Source: Lethocerus indicus (Eukaryota > Arthropoda > Insecta > Hemiptera > Belostomatidae). Taken from it: a DNA stretch of 64,000 nucleotides. How positions within the stretch are numbered: the stretch's first letter is position 1; each line of letters opens with the position of its first letter. The stretch is taken from assembly GCA_019843655.1 (NCBI GenBank), contig JACDQD010000005.1:8831575-8895574 (forward strand), given 5' to 3'. The notes below the pieces were generated by a model. It was not told where the DNA came from, did no database searches, and saw only the letters and a list, made by a program, of their open reading frames with translations. The translations under genes and the position numbers were made by a program. Positions 35,166 to 47,659 of this stretch are shown here, in pieces.

Positions 35166-35504
35166 CTGGATACAGAAAAATAATGCCACGGCGATAAGTT
35201 GGTGTTAGATTGGAATGACAGGACAGGGAAATAATTAATCAATAATATAAATTGTTCTTACCTTACGATGCGCAGTACGATATTCAATCACAACAAAAAA
35301 ACTATTTTCAAATGGCTAATTTTTATAATCATAATCAGAACGATGGCAATTTTCATCTTAATTTGTCGTTTCGTTTCTGTAAATTTGAGTTTTGTATGCG
35401 GGTTCCATATGGGTCAGTTTTCCTTCCAAGCGCAGTACCGTGTACCGCACTTGATTTTCAAGTTGGGACCGGTTGAGGAAATCTTCAGCAGGACATCTTA
35501 GCTG

Positions 35505-35570
35505 TTCTCCAAGTGATTTGGCCGGAGAATCGAACCACCAACTTGCAATTGTCCGCAAAGAGCCCGTTTC
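35505..35570 (-). repeat. tRNA-like SINE fragment
   Basis: On the minus strand, ggttcgattctcc (B box) follows a tRNA-like stretch. The acceptor stem is absent. Confidence 0.4.
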
Positions 35571-35839
35571 TATTGTCCGCATTCTTGACTGAAACAATAA
35601 TTCTGGGAAAACTTCAGGATGAACAATGTGCCCAAAATATGTCCCTCGATCCGATCGAGTGCATATAATGCTCCCCGGTACTTTTAAGCTGAAAGTTTTT
35701 TTTTATTTCAACTGAACACACTTCAAAGGGAGTAGACAGGGCGTATTATTAAAACTTAAAAATGTACAGAATAAAAATATTTTATACAATTCTAAAATCA
35801 CCTGACAGGTGCGCCACCACTTACATTGGTACGAATAAC

Positions 35840-35896
<57 letters not shown>
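35840..35896. repeat. (TA)n microsatellite
   Basis: About 28 TA units with one interruption near 35886. Confidence 0.95.
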
Positions 35897-36985
35897 CATT
35901 CATTAAAAAAAGTACAGAAGCATTACAATGTATATATTTATGGACAATTGTCTACAAACAATAAAGCGATATTATACATAGCATAATCAATATGTTATGG
36001 ATAATATTGTATACATAAAATAGGTACTTTATTTAAAAAACAAAAACGAAACAAAAATATAATTGCATACAATTATAATACGCTGTTATATCTTCAGGAG
36101 TACAATAGAACTTATTCAGGGAACACCGAAGACTAGATTACGATATAAATGAGAGCAAAAATTATTTATCCAAACGAAAGGAATGTGAGATATAATGCTA
36201 ATAATACGTATAAATATCGTAGTGAACGAAAAAAATGAAAATGATTATCGCGGTGTCGGAAAAGGTTGAGAACACGGTAATAGCACTAAGGGTTAGTTGA
36301 GATACACCTCTTGAAAACATACTTTTTAAAAATACAAAATTTATGACACTTTCATTGCAATTTTCCGACAATGGAATGAAGGATAAATTAGTCACTTAAA
36401 CAGAGTTGGGCAGTTCGTGGCCCAGAACAACACTCTGTAATGCGAAATTAAAAAAGAAATAGACAACATTATATAAACTATTGAACTGACGCGTAGTCTC
36501 TATTCCTGAACTAACGCTATATACAATAGGTATAACAGATAAAATATATATTTGATAAAAATCGTGTATCCAGTCGCCTACCTGGCTTCTAGCGAGACCG
36601 GTTTCAACCCCATAGGTGTAATGGTATCACCTTAAAAACGAGTCGTTATATTATATATTACATTGTATATTGCTAATGCAAGTTACAATGACATTCTGTC
36701 GCTGAGGGGTGACAACCGAAGCTTGTGGCCAATCGGGGAAGCACGGAGAAATTAGGTCCAACATCGGGTCGCGACATTTTTCATGTAGTGTTGAGCACAA
36801 TTTTTCAAAATTGTGAAATTACATAAATTATAATATCGGCATTTTTTGTGAAATTGGATTGTTATTGATCCTCCGTCGGCCAAAATTTAGCGGTCAAAAA
36901 TCGGTCATTTATTCGTATTGCGGCTTTCTTCCAGGAGAAGTGCCAATTAAAGCAGAGGATTAACTTCTGAATCTATGATATAACT

Positions 36986-37347
36986 TTAACCCATTAAGAA
37001 CCGTAGGCCCCAAATGGGGATCAGTTAATTTTTTCTGATATGACATGTCTTTACAGGAAGTTTTTTTTATTACTTTCAGTAATTTCACATTATAAATACT
37101 ACATCATGTTAAAATACTTGTAATTATGATTATTATTCAAAATAAAAGATGACTGGTCTCATATGTTGGTTCAACTCTGTAGTCCCCTAATCCCCAAATG
37201 GGACTTGATTTAAAAAACAATTAAAAAAATATTTGACAAACCGGTTTTTAAAAACATATTTGGAGGTACTATTTGATAATAATGCATCATAATAAGTAAA
37301 TGTTACGCAAAATTTTCAGAAAAAAAATTCGGTACTTAATAGGTTAA
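36986..37347. mobile_element. piggyBac-like non-autonomous element with TTAA target duplication
   Basis: TTAA at 36986-36989 is followed by CCCATTAAGAACCG. The other end reads cggtacttaatagg followed by TTAA at 37344-37347. The ends are inverted repeats with two mismatches over 14 bases. TTAA duplication and a CCC-start terminal repeat are hallmarks of piggyBac transposons. At about 354 bases it has no transposase. Confidence 0.7.
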
Positions 37348-37351
37348 GGAA

Positions 37352-37592
37352 AATTGTGCCCATAATTATGAAAGTGGTCTAAGTCAATTCAAACTTTAAA
37401 TACATTTTCATATGAAATTCACACAAAATTTCATATTCATAGTAAATTTCCATTAATCGAGACTAATAAAATTGTAAATTAAAATGTTGCATAATATAAA
37501 GATATTTGTTAATTTATTCGAAAGCAATTCATTAAATATATCGAAACCAGAAATATATGACTTAGACCACTTTCATAATTATGGGCACAATT
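37352..37592. mobile_element. Inverted-repeat element with perfect 35-bp terminal repeats
   Basis: Bases 37352-37386 and 37558-37592 are exact reverse complements over 35 bases (starting aattgtgcccataatt). The 171-base interior is AT-rich and non-coding. Perfect identity of the arms suggests a young insertion or gene-conversion between arms. It ends 41 bases from the stop codon of the exon at 37633, so it is probably inside that exon's 3' UTR, where the arms would form a hairpin in RNA. Confidence 0.75.
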
Positions 37593-37632
37593 GTGTCTCC
37601 GGCCATGATTGTTAGTGTCGCGAGGGGTTTAC

Positions 37633-37976
37633 TTAGGCGGCACCGGCCTGGTGCTTGTGCCCCATGTGCTCCTTCAGCACCGTCTTCCACTTGGTCCTGA
37701 GTGGGCAGTGGGGGCAGCTGAAGTACCTCGGGTTGGCCGAGTGCGTTATGTTGACGTGGCGGCGCAGGTTCCACTTGATCTTCGTCTTGTAGCCGCACAG
37801 GTGGCAGGAGAACGGCTGCGCGTTGGGCATGTGCTTGTTGTAGACGTGCGCCTTCATCACCGAATTGCTCGGGCTGGCGTAGGTGCAGTTGAGGCACTGG
37901 AGTATCTCGATGCCGTGGGCCAGTGTCACACGCCTGTAGTAGACGCTGTCGCCGGCCGGTTGCCCGGGGTCCCACC
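37633..37976 (-). CDS. lola: Alternative terminal exon, three C2H2 zinc fingers (exon 17)
   Basis: The acceptor ttctcattccag ends at 37977; two bases then 113 residues. Fingers are at 27-48 (CLNCTYASPSN to HVYNKH), 57-78 (CHLCGYKTKIKWNLRRH) and 87-108 (CPHCPLRTKWKTVLKEH), with linkers MPNAQPFS and SANPRYFS and tail QAGAA. The exon is markedly GC-rich against its AT-rich flanks. Finger 2 is most like fingers in the exon at 43175 (CRYKSKIKSNLKKH), which groups these proximal three-finger exons. Confidence 0.82.
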
Positions 37977-39245
37977 CTGGAATGAGAACAGAGACGAGGC
38001 AAAGGTCAAAAAAAGGGACGTGTCTGATCTAGGTATACAGTGGAGACGGGAGCGTCATACCTGCATTCCCTCCGGGTCCCTTTTCTAGGGCTCGGAACAT
38101 CATCACTCGTCGTCCAGATGCCCTACAGCACAGCAATCGACAACCTAAATACGTCGTTACAATATAAACAAGTTTAGATTCGGCACACATGGCCAAGTAC
38201 ATCATACTTTTACTATGTATATGCGATGTAATTTTACTCATTTACACAACGTACAAATCGCTCATTAAAAAAATAAAAGTTTCCAATATCGTTGTCTCTT
38301 TCGAGAAAGTTCAGCCAGAGGTCGCTCCTCCGTCTCCTCTTCTTACCTGGCCATCCTGGATGTCAACAAGGATTATTCCCTGTATTAACAAAAGACAAAA
38401 ACACTGAATTAAATAACACTAATAACTCGCGCATAAAACTGACGTAGGTTCAGTGTAAACAGGAAATCGGGCACGGATTAATTCCGATGTATAAACAGCA
38501 ATTGCGCACTTTAACGTGTACCAGATACAAAAATGTTACTACCCAATCGTTCGCTGTTACTACCTGGGAGTTCGCAGATTTCGGACCTCGGAATAATAGA
38601 TAAAAAATTCTCGTTATAATTTCAATTCGCTCAAATTTTTGATATTTAAAATACTCCGTGGAAGAATGATTTCTAACTTCCGGTGCAGATAGTACAGAGG
38701 ACAGATTCGAATTCAGGGTTTCCCGAATAAGAATGAGTATATTGATCGTCATACTCATAGCGGCTAGTCACGTATGACTACAAAAAATACAGTAAATACA
38801 ATACAGTAAATGGTAATTTACCAATACAGCTTACAGTTAAATACAACCCACTACCGGGGATCTTCGCGCGACAGGCCTGTCGTTATCACCTAAACCGGTC
38901 TAGGACGCAATATTTACATGAATCATATCGCTGATAAGGTCGAACCATGATATGCAGGGTTCTAATAGACGAATTGACATTACATAAAAATTAAATTAAT
39001 CGTACTTAATCGTAATTAATCATACGGGGGATTCAACTATCCCTAAAATTGTATTCACATTTTAAAATTAGTATTTCGACTGGAAATTTATGTCCATGAG
39101 CTTCCTCTTTTTATGGGCTTTCTGGCCGTGACCACCGAAGAAAATAATAATAACCGCTGATCGCTTCGAAAACAATCGTCAATTACGATCACCGGGTTAT
39201 ATTGTCTTATCATGGGAGGCAAGCAACAAAATAACATAGAATGAA
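37977..39245. other. Spacer without recognised genes
   Basis: Short frames only; no domain, repeat pair or RNA gene is seen. Confidence 0.4.
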
Positions 39246-39384
39246 ATACCGTAGATTTGGCGTTCTTCTGTCTCCTTTCTCGCGTTTGGCCTTTTTCGAT
39301 AGACCTGTTTTCGGCTGCTCGCCATCTTAAGTAGCAGATCAACAGACCGGCGAGAGGAGATAGAAGAACGAGAAATCTACGGCA
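39246..39384. mobile_element. Short foldback MITE copy
   Basis: The left arm taccgtagatttgg..cttctgtctcc faces the right arm ccggcgagaggagatagaag..gaaatctacgg. Only a small loop around tcgccatcttaagtagc remains. Confidence 0.6.
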
Positions 39385-40482
39385 GAAAGAAAAACGAAGT
39401 GAATTAAGGTAATGTAAATAAAGTTTGTTACTGACGTACTGAAGTATTCACGGTTTGTTCCACGTACGCTATTTGGTACCAAAGCGCCGAAAGCGGCCTC
39501 CGGCCATTATCAGTACCATTGACTTTATATTGAGGTAGTTTTCAATGTTGGTAACTCAACAAGTGTGGCAGTGCTGACGTGACGCTTGCTACTCGGTAGT
39601 ATACCGATTTTTTGAATAAAAATATTTCCAACTATCATTGTTATCAATTTTTTTCGGCCAGAGTTGCTTTCTCACTACTTGGAACCGGAATGAAACAAGC
39701 GGAAACGCCAGACACGTGAACGCAATAAATAAGACCACTATTGATCAGACATAGACTGGTTTTAAAGGAGACTGAAGGCAGGCTACGAGTGACTATATTC
39801 CAACCGAACAGAACATATCGAATAAACTAAACAGTGTTTATTTAAGGTCATCTGATTTAATATTTAGGTTTGAATATATCTGTTCAGTTCGTGGTACATA
39901 TAAACCGGAGTACTCGCAACACTGATGATATTCTAGAGTAGACAACAAATTCCGACATATCGAATGGAATAAAATGAAAATAATAATAAAATAGTTGCAA
40001 TTAAGGTTAGGAATTTATAAAAAAACTTCAGTGTACCTTTTTATATAGGACTAAGATACAACAGCACCTAATCCATTGGGTCAATTACAAACAAATTTAC
40101 AATTTTTGAGGTTATTACAATATTTAAATTATATTCTGATTCTATTTTTATTCAATTTTCGCTTCATTACGTCGTAGGTTTATAAAAAGGACCAGTGCAG
40201 CAACACATGTTGCACTGACTATTTTCGTTACTACATTGGTAACAATATGATAATCGATAATATCAATACTTTTTATAATAAAATAAAATATATTTGAAAT
40301 ATAATTGCAGTCGTAACCTAAAAGGAAAGAAGATGGAATTGGGTTAGATCGAGCCGAACGCCCTTGGCGCGAATGCTGAGTGAAAAACGTAAATTGTACA
40401 CTTTTAAAAAAAAAGTACACATCACATCTACACTCAGTTTTGTCCGCGCTCTATTCTACAATAAGGAACAACATAGTTCCGT
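39385..40482. other. Spacer without recognised genes
   Basis: AT-rich; no supported gene. Confidence 0.4.
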
Positions 40483-40712
40483 TCACATCTTCCGGTTTAG
40501 TATGTGCCTGAAATAGATGTGCTGTTTGAGGTTGCACTTGAGCTTGGACTTGTGATCGCACTGCGGGCACTGGAATATCTGCGGGTTGGGGTCGTGCTTG
40601 CAGTTGATGTGTATCTTCATCTTGGACGGATACTTGGAGACGTAGGGGCAGTGGAGGCACTGTAGCACTTGCCGGCCGTCCGCGATCACCGTGCCCCACT
40701 TGTACGCCGAGT
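40483..40712 (-). CDS. lola: Alternative terminal exon, two C2H2 zinc fingers (exon 18)
   Basis: The acceptor ccctgttccag ends at 40713 and leaves two bases before 75 residues. A 17-residue leader (SAYKWGTVIADG) precedes finger 1 (18-39, CLHCPYVSKYPSKMKIH to NCKH). The linker is DPNPQIFQ. Finger 2 (48-69) is CPQCDHKSKLKCNLKQH, and the tail is ILNRKM. Linker and finger 2 resemble the three-finger exon at 43175, as if this were a version lacking one finger. No damage is visible. Confidence 0.8.
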
Positions 40713-40850
40713 CTGGAACAGGGAAAAAGTCGAAGGCGACGTTTCAATTGGAGTTCTGAAATACATTCGCCGGGCTAGTTATTCGGAGGAGGAATACTTG
40801 AAGCGGAGGTACTTACCGAATCGTGAAATTGAGGCTTTGAAAGATATACG

Positions 40851-41038
40851 AAATACCGACGATTTCGCGTTCTTTCGCCACTTATTTCACTTGTACTTGA
40901 ACTGATCCACACTACTACTGAAGACAGCGAACAGCCGATAAACCGGTCACTGGCAAAAAACCGAATGCCTCCGGCGAGAGAAGGCAGAAGAACGCGAAAT
41001 CTACGGTATTCCGACCCCTCGCAGACCACAAAACAGGT
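40851..41038. mobile_element. Foldback MITE copy
   Basis: The left arm is reduced to cgaaataccgacgatttcgcg. The right arm is well preserved: ctactgaagacagcgaacag, then gaaatctacggtattccgac and ccctcgcagaccacaaaacagg. Confidence 0.55.
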
Positions 41039-41084
41039 ATTCCCATCATCAAAATGTTATAGGCGCTGCAATTTACGCAATTAT

Positions 41085-41279
41085 CTTCTGCCTCCCCTCG
41101 ATGGTTTCGGCCGCCCGCCATCTTCAGTAGCTCACCCGATGTGAGTCACTCAGGTGTATTGGTCGCTTGTGTGGCGAACCGTCATTCCCAAAAATCAACG
41201 ACAACCAGGCGACGATCTACTGAAGATGGAGAACGGCCGAACACGACAGAAGATCGAGAAAACTACGGTATTCCAAACT
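41085..41279. mobile_element. Foldback MITE copy
   Basis: The left arm tcggccgcccgccatcttcagtag (first part at 41107) and the right arm ctactgaagatggagaacgg, ending actacggtattccaaact, flank a short unique loop. Confidence 0.55.
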
Positions 41280-42723
41280 GAAATATTTTCCAAATTATTG
41301 ATATTGGTAGAGAAGAAATTGGCACAGGACAATGCTCTTAACTATAATGGGGTCGGACTACCCGGTAGAAGCTGCTTCTTCACTGCGGTACTGAAGGTTT
41401 CAGGTTACATGGCTATTAGGTCTGGTTTGGTCGAGTGGTAAGATCATTGCTCTCTAGTGGTCCATCCTCTAGCATAGGTTAGTTCTGAGTCAAGGTGACA
41501 CAGCGGGCCTTATGAAAGTCAATTAGAAGCGTCAAGATCGTTCCGAGCTCTTAACGCAGTGTTTTCCAACCTTTGGACCCCCAAAAAATATTATTTCTAT
41601 ATACAGACAAATAAAAAGTCAAATAGGTGTCAACTCTGTGCTGAAAAACAAGTCGTATTAAAATATTATGCTGTATTAATGACTTCCTAGATGTAATAAG
41701 AATTATTTTTACATCGTACATTATAAATGTACAATATAAACATTATAAATATTTTTCGATATATAAAAACTATATTCGCCGATCGCATGGCATTCCAGAT
41801 TGCTCAGAAGGCAAGATGTGCCGACCCGGGTTCGATTCTCGGCGGTGAATTGATTACGCTTCAATCAATTGGTAATTACCATTGTGTACATTTATATAAA
41901 ATCGGTAAATAAATGTATGGATAATGAGATTAATAATCGAATGAAACTGTCCAAATTCACTTGAATAGTAGAACACTTTCTTAACAATTTTCTCCGTCGC
42001 CAATTACCGCGCACGCTTCGTGCGAAAACACGCTGATATCGTGAAAAAGGTTGGAAGAAAACCAGAAATAAAAATCGTCAAATGGACATTATTTTACTTA
42101 CAGTTTAAATAATCTGGATCAACATCAATGAACACTAATATAATTTAAAATCTAACAACTAAGACTCTTATATAACATTGACAATAGCAACTTGTCCAAC
42201 ATTTAAATAAAATATCTGAAATGTTCGATCACAAGAAACAAAATGTATAAATATAATTTTAAAAAAACATAATATCTCTTATACGGATATAGTTTCTATT
42301 CTATTTATACATTTTCTACAATAATAAGCTACATCCAAAACAAGGTACGCATCAGAATAACATCGTTTAAAAATAATAGTACACATTTATACACACATAT
42401 CGTTTTCCTATACAACAGCCAAATATACTGATCTATTTAATTATTTACACAGGATTATCATATTGCGAATATATATACTTAAAAACATTATAGAATACAC
42501 GTTTGAAAAGTAGCCGAAGACATGCATAATGCATAGCTCAAAGCATACAGTGTTTAAGAGTATGCAGGAAATTCTTAATAAGGTTTATGAGATCAGAAGT
42601 GCTATCTGATTTCCGGTATGATAGTGTAAAATACTGTGGGGAAGACCCAGTCGAGACGATTTTAAGAAATTTGAAAACAGCTATTCATTGTTGCGATATT
42701 CTGTTTCCGCTCGACTAGTGCCA
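41280..42723. other. Spacer with tRNA-like SINE remnant
   Basis: A tRNA-like segment at 41777-41848 is listed separately; the rest is AT-rich. Confidence 0.4.
41777..41848 (+). repeat. tRNA-derived SINE head
   Basis: A tRNA-sized block with agattgctcagaagg and a clear B box gggttcgattctc, ending in cggcggtga. Internal stems are imperfect, so a SINE fragment or tRNA pseudogene is more likely than a working tRNA. Confidence 0.45.
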
Positions 42724-42984
42724 GGCTACTGAAGATGGCGAGAGGCCGACACCGGTCCTTATATAATATTAAATGTATTTCCAACAATTCTGGTTATAAC
42801 GTAGATTTCGTGGCCTTCTGTCTCCTCCCGCTGGTTTGGTAGTCTTTTGCTGGATCTTCAGTAGCAAGCAAACTCGGCGGGGGAGACTGAAGAAAACGAA
42901 ATCTACGGTACGACCCGAATTGTAGGAAATACATTTAATATTATATTAGGACCGGTGTCGGCCTCTGACCATCTTCAGTAGCCA
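42724..42984. mobile_element. Nested palindrome: MITE inserted into a foldback element
   Basis: The outer arms are ctactgaagatggcgag..ccggtcct at the left and the inverted ggaccggtgtcgg..accatcttcagtag at the right. They continue inward as tataatattaaatgtatttcc and its inverse. In the centre sits a second, shorter foldback copy (acgtagatttcgtgg to cgaaatctacggt, about 42799-42912). Two related elements are thus nested almost symmetrically. Confidence 0.7.
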
Positions 42985-43174
42985 GTCAATCTTCAGATTT
43001 CCGAAGGACGCTATTGAAGATTGCGAGAAACCGAAACCGGTTTGGTACTAGTCCGGACGGAAACAGGTGTTTCCTTTGGATGCTTTTTGAGTATCCAAAT
43101 TATTCTAATTCCGGTTGTTCTAATATCCGGTATTCTAATTCCGGTTATTTTCACCATATAGTTTCTGTTTGCAG

Positions 43175-43524
43175 CTAGTCGGTTTTGTAGATTTTGTGCA
43201 CGATGCCTATGTGCGACTTGAGGTTGCCCTTTATCTTGGTCTTGTGCGGGCAGTGTGGGCACTGGAAGAAGACCGGGTTGTTGGTGTGGTTGAGCACGAC
43301 GTGCTTCTTCAGGTTGCTCTTGATCTTGGACTTGTAGCGGCAGACTCCGCACGAGTAGAACACGGGGTTTGGGGCGTGCTTGTTGTTCACGTGACGGCGC
43401 ATGCTGTACGGAGTCATGCAGCTGTAATGGCAGTTCAGGCACTTGTAGAGTCCCGTCCCCTCGTCAACTACGGCGTAGCCGTCGAGTATGCCGTCGTAGC
43501 CCTCCTCCCTGAACGGCCTCCGCC
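43175..43524 (-). CDS. lola: Alternative terminal exon, three C2H2 zinc fingers (exon 19)
   Basis: The acceptor cggtttgcccag ends at 43525; two bases then 115 residues. A 27-residue leader contains two similar YDGILDGYAVVD segments rich in Asp/Gly. Fingers are at 28-49 (CLNCHYSCMTPYSMRRH to NNKH), 58-79 (CGVCRYKSKIKSNLKKH) and 88-109 (CPHCPHKTKIKGNLKSH), with linkers APNPVFYS and TNNPVFFQ and tail KIYKTD. The KIK-G/S-NLK core recurs in both last fingers, so they are internal duplicates. Confidence 0.82.
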
Positions 43525-46500
43525 CTGGGCAAACCGTACACAGGGTATCAGTCAGAAATCAAGAGTTGGAAACTGGGCCTCGGGAGTTGGTACCGTTCAA
43601 TAGTTACAGGTGTATTTAAACCGTACTTCGGATCATGACGGAGCATCCTGTTGGCACTGTCGCCGGCATCGGCACGAGGGAATGCCACGGCGATGTCTTA
43701 ACCTAATTCCCGGAACATGCCACTGTGCCCAAGACTGCCTCCTAGAGCACGCCGCTTCGTCGGTACTTTGTATCACTTTATAAATATAAATAAAATTATT
43801 TAATACAGAGTGAGCGTCCCGTTTGGACTGTTTGGACCTGTTGTGGAATTTGTGTGGTAAAACTGCAGCGCCGCAACAGTGCAGACAGGATGCTTCGCCA
43901 AGTGGCCAATTCGTCGACGACCCAAGTTTCAGCGCAGGACGAAATCAGACTGTAGACGAGAGTGACGGTAACAACAACCGTGTTTTTTTTTCTATAAGAA
44001 GTTCTCAACAAGGTATTTACGAACAAAATTTACATAGTTGTATTTGCAAAGCTACGGGCACACACTGGCTGCTGGCCTTGTATATACAAGGTCCTCAGTC
44101 TGACACATATCCGACTCTGTTGTTCCGACTTACTATCAAAACATCGGACACAGGAGCCCAGAAACATGAGAAACACGCTTCAACATGAAAAATATATGCG
44201 TAGTCTTTATCACTAGACAGGTTTTATCGAAGTGTGTATATTCTTTCTCTGCTATGCATACACAAAGCCGCGTTTTTTTACTGTTTCTCGTCTGTTGCTC
44301 TATGTTTTGCTCTTTTAGAGATTTAGAGAAATCCGCTCGTAGTTAATCAATTGAAAAGTGTTTTGAAAAACTTTAATAAAATGGGCCCAAACTGATAATC
44401 CAAACTGACTCTGTCTTTAGTCCCAATATTAGCATAGTTTTTATTCCGCGGACAAAGAACTAAAAAATAACTTACCTTAAAATAATATGCAAATACCGTA
44501 TTGATAATAAGATTCTGATAAAAAAAAAGTTGCTCCATACCCCCTGTGTCCAGCTTGCTATGTTAAACTCTCCGGCTCGTCCGCGAGAAGACCTTCCATT
44601 TCTTTTCCCCCCCTTCTACTCCAAAACTATAGCGTGATTTTATTTTTAATTTTTTATTTCGGATATTTTGACTCTCATCTGCCGACTGCCGATATACCAA
44701 CAAAAGACCAGAAAGTAATAAAGAGTGAAAGTTTATCATCGTAACAACCTTTAATAAAGCCATTAGATTCAGCACTGTGGCGATGGCGGAAAGCCGAAAC
44801 AGACCGAATCTGAGAGTATAGATAGAAGAGCCTTTGAACTTTGAATACCGAAACCTATTGGCAATACCTAGATTTGGAAACAAGACATGAAATTAATCCT
44901 AATAAATGGATATTACGAACTTGGGACATTGGGCCCGCATTCTTCAAATGCATACCTGAAAATTCAAGTTAATGTTCGCGTTAACATTTTAAAAGTTATA
45001 TAAAAAATTATTACATTCTGCTATTGTAACAACAAGCGAACGGTAACGGTATAATTACAATCGATGTACTCACCCCAGATGTGTAGCCACAACTGAAACA
45101 AGGAAAACTGACCTCAAGCGCTGGAAGTACCTGGAACGCGTAGATAGCAGTCGCAAAGCTGGCCAAACGACCTGGAATTAGGTTGCGATTTTTTGGGAAT
45201 ATTCGACGAGCAACGCGCGTAGCAATTCGTGTAATAGCCAATTTCAAATTCACCGTGGAGTGTTAAACATTACGGTCTCATTTTAAATCTTTTTAAATAA
45301 TTGAAAGTACAGTTGAAAACTGTACCTCTATTGCAGCCTCTTATGCCAGTCACATAAGGCGTAATTGATTACAGTTTTTCAGCTTGCTCAAGTATAAGTA
45401 CAAAGCCCAAGGATGGACTTTGACCACGAACACGTTGCTGCGTTTGAAAAGCTGTAATTATGTTTCCAACAAGATGCATGATTTCGATATGAAATGGTTT
45501 TTATTTCTAAATAAATTAGTAAACTATTTATTTCTTCGACAAGTCAATATTTTTTTTTATGGTTGAGGAAAGTTATAAGTAATATATTCAATCATACAGT
45601 AGATAAAGGGGTGTATTTTCTACAACGTTCTACTTTTGATATAGCCTATATACATAGTAAATATTTTTTACAATCACTTTTTAAATAAAAAGTACTATTG
45701 TACATTTTGTTGTGTAAATTCTGTTGACACGAGTTTTGCACTCAGATGTCCACAGACAAATGGACTCGATAGTTTTTAGAAAACTAAAAAGGGAAATAAA
45801 ACATTCATTTTGTGTGAGTTTTTGTGCTCTTAATACAGTTATCCTTTCACAATTATCCGTGACAACAACTGTGATCACGATAGCGAGAGATAAAATACAA
45901 TAAAATAGTTATAAATAAAACGAAAAAAGGAATGGAAAAATGACCACAGACGAGGTTAGGAGACTCAAATTCACTAGACCTTTTATAGGGCCGGTCCCTG
46001 TACATCTCGGTCCCTCTTAGATTCTATCTTACACAGAGGTATCTTATTTTACATACATATATTTATACAGCTATCTTCTACACGCTATCCTTTCTTTTCA
46101 AACTTAAAATATACCTTTTGATTTCAGTCGGAATATCAAAAATATGTTTCCTATTTAAGAACTATATTCCCCCTAGATATAATTGCTATACACAAATACT
46201 AAAATTCGAACTATATTGTCCTCATGTCACCTCCTTGCCGATAATTTACTCCGGAATGGCGGACGTATATCCAATTGCTATAAAACCGCAATAATGTATA
46301 CGTATTGAATATACATAAGATATCACTTTATACAATGAGAATTTTCTCTGATTATTGTCAAATAAATTTTATTATAAATATTTGTTTTATGAACATAAAT
46401 AAATGTTTCATCAGTTGTTTCCAATACAGGGAGAATTGTTTTCTATACATCGTTGTGCGGGTACCATCAACTGACGAAATTCAGAATACGATCCTGGAGA

Positions 46501-47659
46501 AAAAAATTCAGGGCAGAAAAATCCCTTTTTATTGTCATCAGAAACCAACGGAGGAGAGGATCCTGTCGCCCCTCGTTTGGCTCGGTCCATAGCCCGATTT
46601 AGACTTGATTAGAAAGTAAGGAGAAATTAATCGAATATTTTGTGGCATAATAATGCTGGAAGGGTGCATCGTCTGCTGCTACCATTTGAAAGGACGAAAA
46701 ATTAATTTCGTATTTTGTTTGGTATAACGACGTTCGCCAAAGACTAGGGTTCGCCATTTCAACCGTGTGTACGATATTGGCAAGGGTAGTTTGAAATAAA
46801 AATCGTTTGTGATATCCAAAGGACAGAATATGGGCCCACGATATGAATTCTGAGACCCTCGGTTAGTAGCAAAAACAGATTGCATAAAAAACGTTACCTT
46901 CCGCTAACGCTATCTGACCGGTATCTTAAGTTCTTCACCAAATTGGTTAACTTAGCAGGAGAGTCAATTAATGGAAGACCGGGTTCGCATCCCAAGATCC
47001 AAGTGGGAAATTACGCCCGAACCCAAAATACCCCCCTGGGCTGAACCAAGTTGTGAAGTTGTGAACAAAGTTTGTGCCAGCAGTGGATCTAAAGTTTGTT
47101 CTTCTTTTTCCAGCTCATTATAAAAAAATTATTAGCCTGTCTACTGCTACTCAGAAATACGTAAGCATACGTAAAGTCGATATTCTGTGGATCAACTTAG
47201 TAAATGCACAGATTACTCAGATAGGCCCGTCTAAGTGCGTAATCTTGTGTCTCTTTCTCACAATTAAATAGTCAATCTGCACATTACAAGGTAACCGTTG
47301 GTTAAAGCATTGAATCCAATTGAAATGGGATGAACAATGTGGCTGCAGAACTAAATGTGTCACCAACAGGTGTGGCTTGAAACTCAAGTGTCACAGTAAA
47401 CAATTTTTTTAAATTTTATTTTGTAAAATAAACAAGGTGTAATGAGGTGTTTTTCAACTTTAAAGGGAGTAATAATGCCCAAATTACCTGGGCAAATGTG
47501 AGAAAGGGAAAAGGGATGTCGCACTTTAACGGGGCTATCAAGGTACATCTGTAGAGTGCCTGGTTAATCGTGTTTTGGGACATTAACAAATATAAAACTT
47601 TGAAAAAAAGTGACGGACAAGGGCGAAGCCGGGGGTGACAGAATACCGAAGAGAGTGGT
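43525..47659. other. Long spacer (4.1 kb) without recognised genes
   Basis: AT-rich, with scattered repeat scraps: a MITE-arm fragment near 44770-44810 and a tRNA-like piece at 46955-47020. No finger exon or other coding region is supported on either strand. Confidence 0.4.
46955..47020 (+). repeat. tRNA-like SINE fragment
   Basis: An A-box-like ttagcaggagag is followed about 20 bases later by gggttcgcatccc, a B-box variant. Confidence 0.35.

Larger units (their letters stand above)
35166..36985. other. Long spacer with repeats
   Basis: It holds a tRNA-like fragment at 35505-35570 and a (TA)n run at 35840-35896. Otherwise it is AT-rich without genes. Confidence 0.4.

Noticed and set aside
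41777..41848. Working tRNA gene
   Set aside because: The B box is good, but the acceptor and anticodon stems do not pair well and no credible anticodon loop could be placed.
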